In this document: positions 8,627-18,245 of the stretch, one piece after another | Position numbering within the stretch: position 1 is the first letter of the stretch | Layout: every line of letters begins with the position of its first letter | From: Pseudomonadota bacterium | Lineage (GTDB): Bacteria; Pseudomonadota; Alphaproteobacteria; Kiloniellales; JACOMY01 | Direction of reading: 5' to 3' | DNA: 64,000 bases | NCBI GenBank assembly: GCA_029781795.1 | Contig: JAKOWB010000194.1 | Location: 1 to 64,000 of the forward strand | Notes under the pieces: model-generated | What the model was told of the DNA's origin: nothing | Seen by the model: the letters and a program-made list of their open reading frames with translations, nothing else | Database searches by the model: none | Program-made: the position numbers and the translations under genes

Positions 8627-9742
8627 ATGTTGATGGCTGAAACGCGCGGCCAGGCGCTGCGGCGCATCCTGCTCCTGCTGGGGCTGGCGGCGCTGGGCCT
8701 CGGCGTCTGGTGGAGCCACGGCCGCTGGTGGGGCGATATCCCGGCGCAGGCGCAGGAGCCCGCCAAGGCTTCCGCCGCGCAGGCACCGCCCCCCCTGCCG
8801 GTCGAGGTCGCCCAAGCCAAGGAAGAAGCCGCCGCCGTCGAGATCAGGTCGGTCGGCACGCTGGAATCCGACGAGTCGGTGCAGATTGCCGCCGAGTTGC
8901 CTGGACGTATCGCCGAGATCCTGTTCGACGAGGGCCAGCAGGTCGCCGCCGGCCAGCTCCTGATCCGCCTGGACGACCAGCTCGCCCAGGTCGAGCTGAA
9001 GGACGCCGAAGCCAGCCTGGATCTGGCCAAGGCCAACTACGAGCGCGCCGCCAAGCTGGCGCAGAGCGGCAGCGGCACGCAGCGCACCTTGGACGAGGCA
9101 CAGACCGAGCTGGCTCGCGCCGAGGCCGCGGTCGACCTGATCCGCGTGCGGTTGGACAAGCTCTCGCTCACCGCGCCCTTCGACGGCGTGGTCGGCATCC
9201 GCAAGGTCTCGCTCGGCGCCTACATCACCGCCGGGCAGGAGCTGGTGAACCTCGAGAAGATCGACCGCCTGAAGGTCAGCTTCAAGGTGCCCGAGCTCTT
9301 CCTCGCTCAGATCAAGGTCGGCCAGGCGGTGATCGTGAAGCTGGACGCCCTGCCGGGCCGCAGCTTCGAGGCGCGCATCTACACCATCGACCCGCTGCTC
9401 GACATCAATGGCCGCGCGCTCAACGTCCGCGCCCTGCTGCCCAATCCCGACGGCTTCCTGCGTCCCGGCCTCTTCGCCCGCATCACCGTCCAGGTCGACG
9501 AGTCGCGCCGCGTGGTGATGGTGCCCGAGGAGGCCATCGTGCCGCGCGACAAGGATCACCTGGTCTTCCGCGTCGTCGAGGGCCACGCCCAGCGCGTGGT
9601 TGTTGAACTCGGCGCCCGCCGCGCCGGCCGGGTCGAGGTGCTGAGCGGCCTCAAGGACGGCGACGTGGTGGTGACCGCCGGACAGAACCGCCTGCGCGAG
9701 GGCTCGCCGGTCGAGGTGCTCGCCGGCGGCACGGCGAACTAG
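8627..9742 (+). CDS. RND efflux periplasmic adaptor subunit (MFP)
   Basis: A 371-residue membrane-fusion protein. The N-terminus has a single hydrophobic anchor (ILLLLGLAALGLGVWW). A biotinyl-lipoyl-like segment (GRIAEILFDEGQQVAAGQLLIRLDD) leads into a helical hairpin, then the second lipoyl half (LTAPFDGVVGIRKVSLGAYITAGQ) and beta-barrel and proximal domains. It bridges the inner-membrane pump and an outer-membrane channel. The pump gene starts 15 bp downstream. A second ATG two codons in is an alternative start. No outer-membrane factor gene is present, so the pair must borrow one. Export of toxic compounds is the usual role; substrate unknown. Confidence 0.93.
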   Translation: MLMAETRGQALRRILLLLGLAALGLGVWWSHGRWWGDIPAQAQEPAKASAAQAPPPLPVEVAQAKEEAAAVEIRSVGTLESDESVQIAAELPGRIAEILFDEGQQVAAGQLLIRLDDQLAQVELKDAEASLDLAKANYERAAKLAQSGSGTQRTLDEAQTELARAEAAVDLIRVRLDKLSLTAPFDGVVGIRKVSLGAYITAGQELVNLEKIDRLKVSFKVPELFLAQIKVGQAVIVKLDALPGRSFEARIYTIDPLLDINGRALNVRALLPNPDGFLRPGLFARITVQVDESRRVVMVPEEAIVPRDKDHLVFRVVEGHAQRVVVELGARRAGRVEVLSGLKDGDVVVTAGQNRLREGSPVEVLAGGTAN

Positions 9743-9757
9743 GCGGGGAAGCGGCGC

Positions 9758-12700
9758 ATGCGTCTGCCCGAGATCTGCATCCGCCGCCCGGTCTTCGCCT
9801 CGGTGCTGAGCCTCGTCCTGCTGCTGGTCGGCATGATCTCCTATGGCCGCCTGACGGTGCGCGAGTATCCACGCATCGACGAGCCGGTGATCTCCGTCTC
9901 CACCAACTATCCCGGTGCCTCGGCCACCATCATCGAGAGCCAGGTGACGCAGATCCTCGAGGGCTCGATCGCCGGCATCGAGGGCATCGACGTGCTGGAG
10001 TCGATCAGCCGTTCGGAATCCAGCCGCATTACCGTCCGCTTCAACTTGAGCATCGATCCCGACGTCGCCGCCAGCGACGTGCGCGACCGCGTCAGCCGCG
10101 TGCGCAGCCGCCTGCCGGACGAGATCGACGAGCCCACCATCGCCAAGGTGGAGGCCGATGCCCAGGCCGTCATCTACCTGACCTTCGCCGCCGAGGGCTA
10201 TTCCGCGCTGGAGCTCACCGACTACGTCGACCGCTACGTCGTCGACCGGCTGAAGAACCTGACCGGCGTCGCCGACGTGGTGATCTATGGCGAGCGGCGC
10301 TATGCCATGCGCATCTGGATCGACCGCGAGCGCCTGGCGGCCTATGACCTGACGGTGCAGGACCTGGAGGAGGCGCTGCGCCAGCAGAACGTCGAGGTCC
10401 CCTCGGGCCGCATCGAGAGCCAGACGCGGGAGTTCTCGGTGCTCTCGCGCACCGGGCTGGAGACGGTCCAGCAGTTCGAGAACATCGTCCTCAAGTCGGT
10501 CGAGGGCTTCCCGGTCACGCTGAAGGACGTGGCGCGGGTCGAGCTCGGCGCCGCCAACTCGCGGCGCGAGGCGCGCTACAACGGCAAGCCCACCATCACG
10601 GTCGGCATCATCAAGCAGGCCGTCGCCAACCCGCTGGACGTGTCGAACGCCCTGCGCGCCGACCTGCCGGCGATCAACGAATCGCTGCCCAAGGGCATGA
10701 TCGCCGAGATCGGCACCGACAGCGCCGTCTTCATCGACCGCTCGATCAAGGCCGTCTACACCACGATCGCCGAGGCCGTGATCCTGGTGGTCCTGGTCAT
10801 CCTCTTCTTCCTGCGCTCGCTGCGCGCCTCGCTGATCCCGGTCGTCACCATCCCGATCTCGATGATCGCCACCTGCACGCTGATGTACGTGCTGGGCTTC
10901 TCGATCAACACGCTGACCTTGCTGGCCATGGTGCTGGCCATCGGCCTGGTGGTCGACGACGCCATTGTCGTGCTGGAGAACATCCACCGCCATATCGAGC
11001 GCGGGCAGAAGCCCTTCGTCGCCTCGATCCTCGGCATCCGCGAGATCGGTTTCGCCGTGGTGGCCATGAGCCTGACCCTGGCCGCGGTCTATGCGCCGGT
11101 CGCCTTCACGCCGGGGCGCACCGGGCGCCTCTTCATCGAGTTCGCGCTGACCCTTGCCTGCGCCGTGCTGGTCTCCGGCTTCGTCGCCCTGACGCTGACG
11201 CCGATGATGTGCTCCAAGCTGCTGAAGCACCACGAGCATCACGGACTGGTGTTCCGCCTGCTGGAACGCGGCTTCAACGCGGTGGAGGCCGGTTACAAGC
11301 GGCTGCTCGCCGGCACGCTGCGGCTGCGCCCGCTGGTGGTGCTGGTCGCGCTTGGCGTCGCCGGCGCCAGCGCCTACTTCTACCCGCTCCTCCCGCAGGA
11401 GCTGTCGCCGGTCGAGGACCGCGGCGAGGTCATGATCTTCGCCAGCGCGCCCGAGGGCTCGACGCTGGCCTATACCAACAACCAGGCTGCGAAGATCGAG
11501 GCGCTGGTGGCGCCGATCGCCGACAAGCGCGCCTTCCTGCTGATCGTCGGCTTCCCCGAGGTCACCGACGTGCGCTCCTTCCTCAGGCTGAAGGACTGGG
11601 ACGAGCGCGATACCAAGCAGCAGAGCATCGTCAACGCGCTGACGCCGCAGTTGAAGCGCATCCCCGGGCTCTCGGTCTCCGCCGTCAATCCGCCTTCGCT
11701 CGGCCAGAGCCGCGGCTCGCGGCCGGTGGAGTTCGTCATCCAGACCTCGGGCACCTACGAGCAGCTGCAGGGCTACGTGCAGGCGGTGATGGACAGGGTC
11801 GCCGACTATCCGGGACTGGTGAACCTGGACAGCGACCTGAAGCTGAACAAGCCCGAGCTGCGCATCGAGCTGGACCGCGCCCGCGTGGCCGACCTCGGCC
11901 TCGACGTCTCGGTCATCGGCCGCACGCTGGAGACGCTGCTGGGCAGCCGCCAGGTCACCCGCTTCGAGCAGAACGGCGAGCAGTACGACGTGCTGCTGCA
12001 GCTGGCCGATGCCGACCGCACCTCGCCCGAGGTGCTGGACACCATCTTCCTGCGCGCGCCCGACGGGCAGATGGTGCAGCTCTCCAACGTGGTGAAGATC
12101 CGCGAGACCGTGGCGCCGCGCGACCTGCGCCGCTTCAACCAGCTCCGCGCCGCGACCCTCAGCGCAACCCTGGCCGAGGGCTATTCGCTGGGCCAGGCGC
12201 TGGACACGCTGGAAGCCGCCGCCAGGGAGGTCCTGCCGCAGGGCGTGCTGATCGACTTCAAGGGCCAGAGCCGCGAGTTCCGCACCTCGAGCGCCAGCCT
12301 CGGCCTGGTCTTCGGCCTGGCGCTCTGCTTCATCTTCCTGGTACTGGCGGCGCAGTTCGAAAGCTATACCGACCCCATCATCATCCTGCTGACCGTGCCC
12401 TTCTCGATCACCGGCGCTCTGGCGGCGTTGCACTACGTCGGCGGCACCTTGAACGTCTATTCGCAGATCGGCCTGGTGACGCTGATCGGCCTCATCACCA
12501 AGCACGGCATCCTGATCGTTGAGTTCGCCAACCAGAAGCGCGTGCAGGGCCTGGACCGGCGCAAGGCGGTGATCGAGGCCGCGGCGCAGCGCCTGCGACC
12601 GATCCTGATGACCACCGGCGCGATGGTACTGGGCGCCGTGCCACTGGCGCTGGCCGAGGGCGCCGGCGCCGAGAGCCGACAGCAGATCGGCTGGGTCATC

Positions 12701-12844
12701 GTCGGCGGCATGACGCTGGGCACGCTGATGACGCTCTTCGTGGTGCCGACGGTCTATACGCTGTTGAGCCGTCGCCGCGTCGCCTCGGCGGTCGGCACCA
12801 TTCCGCTGCCGCCCGAGCTGTCGCAGGGCCAGCCGGCGGAGTAG
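9758..12844 (+). CDS. RND multidrug efflux permease (AcrB/MexF type)
   Basis: A 1028-residue inner-membrane transporter of normal family length. The first helix begins PVFASVLSLVLLLVGM. The proton-relay aspartate pair is in GLVVDDAIVVLENIHRH, and the matching lysine is in GLITKHGILIVEFAN, so drug/proton antiport is likely. Two large periplasmic loops follow the first and seventh helices. It is cotranscribed with the adaptor. A large antisense reading frame over this gene is a codon-bias shadow. Confidence 0.95.
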   Translation: MRLPEICIRRPVFASVLSLVLLLVGMISYGRLTVREYPRIDEPVISVSTNYPGASATIIESQVTQILEGSIAGIEGIDVLESISRSESSRITVRFNLSIDPDVAASDVRDRVSRVRSRLPDEIDEPTIAKVEADAQAVIYLTFAAEGYSALELTDYVDRYVVDRLKNLTGVADVVIYGERRYAMRIWIDRERLAAYDLTVQDLEEALRQQNVEVPSGRIESQTREFSVLSRTGLETVQQFENIVLKSVEGFPVTLKDVARVELGAANSRREARYNGKPTITVGIIKQAVANPLDVSNALRADLPAINESLPKGMIAEIGTDSAVFIDRSIKAVYTTIAEAVILVVLVILFFLRSLRASLIPVVTIPISMIATCTLMYVLGFSINTLTLLAMVLAIGLVVDDAIVVLENIHRHIERGQKPFVASILGIREIGFAVVAMSLTLAAVYAPVAFTPGRTGRLFIEFALTLACAVLVSGFVALTLTPMMCSKLLKHHEHHGLVFRLLERGFNAVEAGYKRLLAGTLRLRPLVVLVALGVAGASAYFYPLLPQELSPVEDRGEVMIFASAPEGSTLAYTNNQAAKIEALVAPIADKRAFLLIVGFPEVTDVRSFLRLKDWDERDTKQQSIVNALTPQLKRIPGLSVSAVNPPSLGQSRGSRPVEFVIQTSGTYEQLQGYVQAVMDRVADYPGLVNLDSDLKLNKPELRIELDRARVADLGLDVSVIGRTLETLLGSRQVTRFEQNGEQYDVLLQLADADRTSPEVLDTIFLRAPDGQMVQLSNVVKIRETVAPRDLRRFNQLRAATLSATLAEGYSLGQALDTLEAAAREVLPQGVLIDFKGQSREFRTSSASLGLVFGLALCFIFLVLAAQFESYTDPIIILLTVPFSITGALAALHYVGGTLNVYSQIGLVTLIGLITKHGILIVEFANQKRVQGLDRRKAVIEAAAQRLRPILMTTGAMVLGAVPLALAEGAGAESRQQIGWVIVGGMTLGTLMTLFVVPTVYTLLSRRRVASAVGTIPLPPELSQGQPAE

Positions 12845-12848
12845 CGGC

Positions 12849-13070
12849 TCAGGCCTTGGCGGCGATGCGCAGGCGGACCTCGCCGGCCGGCGCCTCGAGC
12901 ATCTCCAGCAGCAGGTCGGCCTCGGCGGCGAAGTTCCTGAAGTCCTTGGGCGCGGCTGGGTCGGTGGCCAGCACCTCGAGCCACTCGCCTGTGGGCAGCG
13001 CCTTCAGGGCGCGACGCGCCTTGAGCACGGGCAGGGGGCACTTCAGCCCGCGGGCATCCAGCGTCGCCAT
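12849..13070 (-). CDS. tusA: TusA-family sulfurtransferase
   Basis: A 73-residue SirA/TusA protein. It has the invariant Cys-Pro motif at residues 11-12 in DARGLKCPLPVLKAR, which carries persulfide sulfur for tRNA thiolation or other sulfur transfer. The size fits the family, but the exact acceptor is unknown, since genomes often hold several TusA paralogues. It follows the DUF423 gene with 3 bp between them. Confidence 0.85.
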   Translation of the reverse strand: MATLDARGLKCPLPVLKARRALKALPTGEWLEVLATDPAAPKDFRNFAAEADLLLEMLEAPAGEVRLRIAAKA

Positions 13071-13073
13071 GGG

Positions 13074-13451
13074 TCAACTCCTCTGCCGGGCGCGCATCGC
13101 CACCCAGCCATGCACCGCCAGCAGCAGCCAGCCGAGGATCAGCAGCGTGCCGCCGAGCGGCGCCAGCGGGCCGAAGCTGCGGCCGGTCATAGCGCCCAGG
13201 TAGAGCGCGCCGCAGAAGAAGAGCGTGCCGAGCAGGAAGGCCCAGGCCGCCGCCTGCAGCAGGCGGGTGCCGCCGTTCCAGCCCAGGACCGCGACCAGCC
13301 CCAGCGCCAGGGCGTGCCAGAGCTGATACTGCTGCGCGCTGGATACCAGCAGCGCCCGGCCCGGCGCGTCGGCGAAGAGATGCGCGGCGACGGCGCCCAT
13401 GGCCGCGCCGATCGCCCCGCTGATGCCCGCCGCCACCATCCAGCCACGCAT
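13074..13451 (-). CDS. DUF423 family membrane protein
   Basis: A 125-residue protein with four predicted membrane segments. It has the DUF423 (YgdD-like) pattern: GAIGAAMGAVAAH, then QYQLWHALAL, LFCGALYL-like and LAPLGGTLLILGWL segments. The role is unknown. It lies directly upstream of tusA with 3 bp between them, so the two are probably cotranscribed. Confidence 0.85.
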   Translation of the reverse strand: MRGWMVAAGISGAIGAAMGAVAAHLFADAPGRALLVSSAQQYQLWHALALGLVAVLGWNGGTRLLQAAAWAFLLGTLFFCGALYLGAMTGRSFGPLAPLGGTLLILGWLLLAVHGWVAMRARQRS

Positions 13452-13516
13452 GGGTCCGCTCCCTTGTCCTGGGGCGGAACATGGCCCCTTGGCGCTGCCG
13501 CGTCGAGGGGGAGGGG

Positions 13517-14272
13517 TCAGTTGCCGGATTCGCCTGCCTCGCCGCTTTCCCCGGCCTCGCCGCTTTCCCCGGCCTCGCCGCCGTCGTCGGACTGGCCGGG
13601 CTGACCCAGGCTCTGGCCGCGTTCGCCGCCCTCGCCCTCGCCCTCGGCCAGCGCCGGCAGGTCGAGTTGCGCCGCCAGCAGGCCGCCGGCCACCAGGGTG
13701 ATGGCCGCCGTGGCCGCCAGGCGCCCGGTGCCGGCCAGCGGACGCTCGGCCTCTGCCGCCGCCGGCAGTTCCTTGCGGCCGGTGATCATGGGGCGGACGA
13801 TGTTCTCGCGCGCGCGCCAGCTGTGCAGCAGCACGCCGCCCAGGTGCAGGGCGATCAGCACCCAGAAGAGGCTGACCAGGATCTCGTGCACCTCCTTGGC
13901 CCAGTGCTGCTGCTGCGCCGCCAGGATGCCGGTCGCTACCTGCGCCAGCACGGTCGCCAGCAGCGCCAGGATCATGTAGCCGCCAAGCGGCGTGTGCCCG
14001 GCGTGCGGGCTGACCCGGCCGCGCAGCAGTTCGCCGCCATAGGCCACGGCCTTGCGCGGGCTGACGATGAAGTCGCTGAAGCGGGCCCGGGGCGAGCCTA
14101 CGAGGCCCCAGAGCACGCGGAAGACCACCAGCAGGCCGGCGGCATAGCCCAGCCAGACATGCAAGCCATAGAGGCCGGCCTCGTCGCCGCCGATGATCAG
14201 GTTGACGATGATCAGCAGGGCCAGCGACCAGTGAAACAGCCGCACACCCAGATCCCAGACCTTGACCGGCAT
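13517..14272 (-). CDS. Cytochrome b561-like di-haem membrane protein with acidic C-terminal repeats
   Basis: A 251-residue protein of the cytochrome b/b6 (b561, Ni-hydrogenase b-subunit-like) type. Membrane helices carry likely haem-ligand histidines in RLFHWSLALL, GLHVWLGYAAG, KEVHEILVS and IALHLGGVLLHSW. It probably passes electrons between quinol and a partner c-type cytochrome. After a fifth hydrophobic segment, the last 45 residues are acidic and end in short GEAGES repeats encoded by an 18-bp tandem DNA repeat. The start lies 68 bp from the divergent AlkB-like gene. Confidence 0.83.
   Translation of the reverse strand: MPVKVWDLGVRLFHWSLALLIIVNLIIGGDEAGLYGLHVWLGYAAGLLVVFRVLWGLVGSPRARFSDFIVSPRKAVAYGGELLRGRVSPHAGHTPLGGYMILALLATVLAQVATGILAAQQQHWAKEVHEILVSLFWVLIALHLGGVLLHSWRARENIVRPMITGRKELPAAAEAERPLAGTGRLAATAAITLVAGGLLAAQLDLPALAEGEGEGGERGQSLGQPGQSDDGGEAGESGEAGESGEAGESGN
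13536..13580. repeat. 18-bp tandem repeat, 2.5 copies
   Basis: GCCTCGCCGCTTTCCCCG occurs twice in tandem (13536-13553 and 13554-13571), followed by a half copy. It encodes the acidic GEAGES repeats at the C-terminus of the cytochrome b561-like protein. A unit that keeps the reading frame can vary in copy number by slippage. Confidence 0.85.
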
Positions 14273-14340
14273 GCCTGCGTCTCCTTCAAAACTGCTGCGA
14301 CTTGCGGCCGGCCGCCCGGGCCGGCATAGCTTCGCGCGCC

Positions 14341-14964
14341 ATGAGCAACGCCTTTCCCCGACCGGTCGAGGCCTGCGCCGTCGCCTTGCAGGAAGTAGTA
14401 CACAACGGCGCTGGGTTTCTTCCCTGGCTCGACCTGCGGCAGACCGCCGCGATGGCAGAGGCCTGCGCCGGCCTGGCCTATCGCGCCGCCCGGCCCCTGG
14501 TCGGCACGGCCGGCCGCGAGGTGCGCCAGGACTTCGAGCTGACGATGGATATTCCCCAGGCCCACCCGCTGCGCGACCTGGCCGCCGCGCTGACCGACCT
14601 GACCCTGGCGGCGCTGGCGCGGATGGCGCCCAATCCCCTGCCGCAGGGCCTCGTCTACAACGACCTGATCGTGCAGCGCTATGCCGCCGGCTCGGCCGGG
14701 ATCACGCCGCACCGCGACCACATCCGCTACGTCGGCCTGGTGGCGCTGGTGACGCTGGCGGGCGATGCGCGCTTCTTCCTCTGTGACGACCGCGCCGGCA
14801 GCAACCCGCGCGAGTTCGGCATGGCGCCGGGCGGCATCACGCTGATGCGCGCGCCGGGCTTCGCCGGCCGCGACGAGCGCCCCTTCCACTGCGTAACCGA
14901 GATTCGCCAGCCGCGCCTGTCGCTCGGTCTGCGTCACGACACCCGCCCGGGCCAGCCGACCTGA
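14341..14964 (+). CDS. AlkB-like Fe(II)/2-oxoglutarate oxygenase
   Basis: A 207-residue oxygenase. The iron site is HRD in [11 protein letters not shown] (H124, D126) with a distal histidine at 183 ([10 protein letters not shown]). Arginines 192 and 198 in RLSLGLR fit the paired-arginine signature of AlkB-type enzymes. AlkB relatives repair or demethylate DNA, RNA or proteins. Its TGA overlaps the queA ATG by 1 bp (TGATG), making it the first gene of a queuosine tRNA-modification operon, so an RNA substrate is worth considering. The ATG at 14341 is preferred over an upstream in-frame start without a Shine-Dalgarno sequence. Confidence 0.75.
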   Translation: MSNAFPRPVEACAVALQEVVHNGAGFLPWLDLRQTAAMAEACAGLAYRAARPLVGTAGREVRQDFELTMDIPQAHPLRDLAAALTDLTLAALARMAPNPLPQGLVYNDLIVQRYAAGSAGITPHRDHIRYVGLVALVTLAGDARFFLCDDRAGSNPREFGMAPGGITLMRAPGFAGRDERPFHCVTEIRQPRLSLGLRHDTRPGQPT

Positions 14965-15995
14965 TGCGCACCGCCGACTTCGATTTCCATCTGCCCGAGG
15001 CGCTGATCGCCCAGCGTCCGGCACAGCCGCGCGACGCCGCGCGCCTCCTGGTCGTCGGTCGCGTGCTCGAGGACCGGATCGTCCGCGACCTGCCGGCGCT
15101 GCTGCAGCCGGGCGACCTGCTGGTCTTCAACGACACCAAGGTGATCCCGGCGCGCCTCGCCGGCCGGCGCGGCGAGGCCAGGGTCGAGGCGACCCTGCAC
15201 AAGCAGGCCGGTCCGGCCCGCTGGTGGGCCTTCGCCCGCCCGGCCAAGAAGCTGCGCCTTGGCGAGCGGGTGGACTTCGACGGCGGCCTTTCCGCCGAGG
15301 TGGCGGACAAGCGCGACGGGGGCGAAGTGCTGCTGGCCTTCGCCTGCGACGATGCCACGCTGCTGGCCGCACTGGAGCGCGCCGGCGCCATGCCGCTGCC
15401 GCCCTACATCCGGCAGGGGCGCGGCGATGCCGCCGACCGCGGCGACTATCAGACCGTCTATGCGCGCGAACCCGGCGCCGTCGCCGCCCCGACCGCCGGC
15501 CTGCACTTCACGCCGGCATTGCTGGAAGCGCTGGCGGCGCGCGGCGTCGAGAGCGCCTGGGTGACGCTGCACGTCGGCGCCGGCACCTTCCTGCCGGTGA
15601 AGAGCGAGGACCCGCGCGAGCACCACATGCATGTCGAGTGGGGCCTCGTGCCCGAGGCGACCGTGGCCGCCGTCGCCGCCTGCAAGGCGCGCGGCGGGCG
15701 CGTGGTCGCCGTCGGCACCACCGCCCTGCGGCTGCTGGAGAGCGCGGCGGCGGATGGCACGCTGCGGCCCTTCCGGGGCGAGACGGGAATCTACATCCTG
15801 CCCGGCTATCGCTTCCGCGTGGTGGAGCGCCTGATGACCAACTTCCACCTGCCGCGCTCGACACTCTTCATGCTGGTCGCCGCCTTTGCCGGCCTCGGTC
15901 GTATGCAGGCGGCCTATGCCCATGCCATTGAGGCCGGCTATCGCTTCTACTCCTATGGCGATTCCAGCCTGTTGACCCGAGAGGACCTGCTGTGA
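14964..15995 (+). CDS. queA: S-adenosylmethionine:tRNA ribosyltransferase-isomerase
   Basis: A 343-residue enzyme of normal length. It transfers and isomerises the ribosyl group of AdoMet onto 7-aminomethyl-7-deazaguanine in tRNA, giving epoxyqueuosine. Visible family segments are [16 protein letters not shown] at the start, the middle [25 protein letters not shown], and the C-terminal [18 protein letters not shown]. It is coupled to the AlkB-like gene upstream (TGATG) and to tgt downstream (GTGA overlap). Confidence 0.96.
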   Translation: MRTADFDFHLPEALIAQRPAQPRDAARLLVVGRVLEDRIVRDLPALLQPGDLLVFNDTKVIPARLAGRRGEARVEATLHKQAGPARWWAFARPAKKLRLGERVDFDGGLSAEVADKRDGGEVLLAFACDDATLLAALERAGAMPLPPYIRQGRGDAADRGDYQTVYAREPGAVAAPTAGLHFTPALLEALAARGVESAWVTLHVGAGTFLPVKSEDPREHHMHVEWGLVPEATVAAVAACKARGGRVVAVGTTALRLLESAAADGTLRPFRGETGIYILPGYRFRVVERLMTNFHLPRSTLFMLVAAFAGLGRMQAAYAHAIEAGYRFYSYGDSSLLTREDLL

Positions 15996-17122
15996 CCGCC
16001 TTCGGCTTCGAGCTTCTGGCCAGCGATGGGGCCGCGCGGCGCGGCCGCGTCGCCACGGCGCACGGCACGGTCGAGACCCCGGCCTTCATGACCGTCGGCA
16101 CGGCCGGCACGGTAAAGGGCCTGGCGCCCGCGCAGGTGCGCGCGACCGGCGCCGAGATCCTGCTGGGCAATACCTATCACCTGATGCTGCGGCCGGGGGA
16201 CGAGCGGGTCGCGCGCCTCGGCGGGCTGCACGAGTTCATGCGCTGGCCGGGGCCGATCCTGACCGACAGCGGCGGCTTCCAGGTCATGTCGCTGTCCGAG
16301 CTGCGCAAGATCACCGAGGAGGGCGTGACCTTCCGCTCGCACGTCGACGGCGCCAAGCACCATCTGACGCCCGAGCGCGCGATGGGGATCCAGCGCAACC
16401 TCGACGCCGACATCACCATGGTGCTGGACGAGTGCACGCCCTTCCCGGCGACGGAGCCGGAGGCCGCCGCCTCGATGGAACGCTCGCTGCGCTGGGCCGC
16501 ACGCTGCCGCACGGCCTTCGCCGAGCGACCGGGCTATGGCCTCTTCGGCATCGTGCAGGGCAGCGTCTATCGCCCGCTGCGCGAGCGCTCGGCCGAGGGG
16601 CTGAAGGCCATCGGTTTCGACGGCTATGCCGTCGGCGGCCTGGCGGTGGGCGAGGGGCAGCAGGCCATGTTCGAGGTGCTGGACTGGACCGTGCCGCTGT
16701 TGCCGGTGGAACGGCCACGCTACCTGATGGGTGTCGGCAAGCCGGCCGACCTGGTGGGCAGCGTGGCGCGCGGCATCGACATGTTCGACTGCGTGCTGCC
16801 GACGCGCTCTGGCCGCACCGGCCAGGCTTTCACCCGCTGGGGCAGCCTCAACATCAAGAACGCGCGCCACCAGGAGGATACGCGGCCCCTCGACCCCGAC
16901 TGCCGCTGCGCCGCCTGCGCCGGCGGCTTCTCGCGCGCCTACCTGCACCACCTCTTCAAGGCCGGCGAGATGCTGGGGCCGATCCTGCTGACGCAGCACA
17001 ACCTGACCTGCTACCAGGACCTGATGGCCGCCATGCGCGGGGCCATCGCCGAGGGCCGCTTCGCCGCCTTCCAGGCCGACTTCGCCGCCCTGCAGGCGCA
17101 GGGCGACCTGCCGCCACTCTGA
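15992..17122 (+). CDS. tgt: Queuine/preQ1 tRNA-guanine transglycosylase
   Basis: A 376-residue enzyme that exchanges guanine-34 for preQ1 in tRNAs with GUN anticodons. The first catalytic aspartate is in [10 protein letters not shown] (D92) and the nucleophile is in the later [13 protein letters not shown] zinc site is formed by CRCAAC and a histidine in the following LHHLFKAGE. The start is a GTG overlapping the queA stop (GTGA), indicating translational coupling. Confidence 0.96.
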   Translation: MTAFGFELLASDGAARRGRVATAHGTVETPAFMTVGTAGTVKGLAPAQVRATGAEILLGNTYHLMLRPGDERVARLGGLHEFMRWPGPILTDSGGFQVMSLSELRKITEEGVTFRSHVDGAKHHLTPERAMGIQRNLDADITMVLDECTPFPATEPEAAASMERSLRWAARCRTAFAERPGYGLFGIVQGSVYRPLRERSAEGLKAIGFDGYAVGGLAVGEGQQAMFEVLDWTVPLLPVERPRYLMGVGKPADLVGSVARGIDMFDCVLPTRSGRTGQAFTRWGSLNIKNARHQEDTRPLDPDCRCAACAGGFSRAYLHHLFKAGEMLGPILLTQHNLTCYQDLMAAMRGAIAEGRFAAFQADFAALQAQGDLPPL

Positions 17123-17135
17123 TGCCCCACCGCCA

Positions 17136-18245
17136 ATGACCGCCGCCGACCCCAAGGCCTTGCTGCGTGCCGAGGCGCTGCGCCTGGGGTTCGACGCGGT
17201 CGGCTTCGCGCCGGCGCGGCTGGCGGCGGAGACGGGCGAGCGCCTGATGCAGTTCATCGCCGCGGGGCGGCACGGCGACATGGGCTGGCTGGCCGAGCGC
17301 GCCGAACAGCGCCGTTCGCCCGACGCGCTCTGGCCGGCGGCGAAGAGCGCCATCGTGGTTGCGCAGAGCTACGCGCCGGCCGGGGATCCGCTCGCCAACC
17401 TGGCGCGGCCGAGCGTCGGCAACCTCTCGGTCTATGCGCGCCACCGCGACTACCACGAGCTCATCAAGGGCCGCCTGAAGCACCTGGCGCAGTTCGCCGC
17501 GCGGCGCCTGGGGGGCGAGGTCAAGGTCTTCGTCGACACCGCGCCGCTGCTGGAAAAGCCGCTGGCGCAGCTGGCCGGCCTCGGCTGGCAGGGCAAGCAC
17601 AGCAACCTCCTGTCGCGCGACCTCGGCAACTGGTTCTTCCTCGGCAGCGTGCTGACGACGCTGGAGCTGCCGCCCGAACCACCGGCAGCGGAGCACTGCG
17701 GCTCCTGCCGCGCCTGCCTCGATGCCTGCCCGACCGATGCCTTCCCGGCCCCCTTCCAGCTCGATGCGCGGCGCTGCCTCTCCTACCTCACCATCGAACA
17801 CCCGGGGCCGATCCCGACAGAGTTCCGCGCCGCCATGGGCAACCGCATCTACGGCTGCGACGACTGCCTGGCGGCCTGTCCCTGGAACCGCTTCGCCCAG
17901 GCGACGCGCGAGGCGAAGCTGGTGGCACGTGCCGACCTGCTGGCGCCGCCGCTGGCAGAGCTCGTCGCGCTCGACGACGCGGGCTTCCGGCAGCGCTTCG
18001 CCGGCTCGGCAGTGAAGCGCATTGGTCACGCTCGCTTCCTGCGCAACGTGCTGATCGCCATCGGCAACAGCGGCGAGCCTGCCCTGCTGCCGGCGGTGCT
18101 GGCCCGGCTGGATGATGCCGCGCCGCTGGTTCGCGGCGCCGCGGTCTGGGCGCTGCGGCGCCTGGCGCCGGCACAGGCGGCGGCGGAACGGTCCTTGCGC
18201 CGCGCCGGCGAGACCGACCCGGCTGTCGTTGCCGAGTGGGACTAG
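17136..18245 (+). CDS. queG: Epoxyqueuosine reductase
   Basis: A 369-residue cobalamin-dependent enzyme that makes the last step from epoxyqueuosine to queuosine in tRNA. Two ferredoxin-like 4Fe-4S motifs are clear: CGSCRACLDACP and GCDDCLAACPW. The C-terminal 50 residues (SGEPALLPAVLARLDD, VRGAAVWALRRL) look like a HEAT repeat, as in known QueG proteins. It starts 13 bp after tgt, completing queA-tgt-queG. Its TAG stop shares a CTAG with the convergent methyltransferase stop. Confidence 0.94.
   Translation: MTAADPKALLRAEALRLGFDAVGFAPARLAAETGERLMQFIAAGRHGDMGWLAERAEQRRSPDALWPAAKSAIVVAQSYAPAGDPLANLARPSVGNLSVYARHRDYHELIKGRLKHLAQFAARRLGGEVKVFVDTAPLLEKPLAQLAGLGWQGKHSNLLSRDLGNWFFLGSVLTTLELPPEPPAAEHCGSCRACLDACPTDAFPAPFQLDARRCLSYLTIEHPGPIPTEFRAAMGNRIYGCDDCLAACPWNRFAQATREAKLVARADLLAPPLAELVALDDAGFRQRFAGSAVKRIGHARFLRNVLIAIGNSGEPALLPAVLARLDDAAPLVRGAAVWALRRLAPAQAAAERSLRRAGETDPAVVAEWD

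Noticed and set aside
8489-12505. Very long antisense frame (over 1300 codons) across the RND genes
   Set aside because: It is the reverse of strongly codon-biased GC-rich coding DNA, has odd His/Gln/Asp-rich composition, and overlaps two clear efflux genes.
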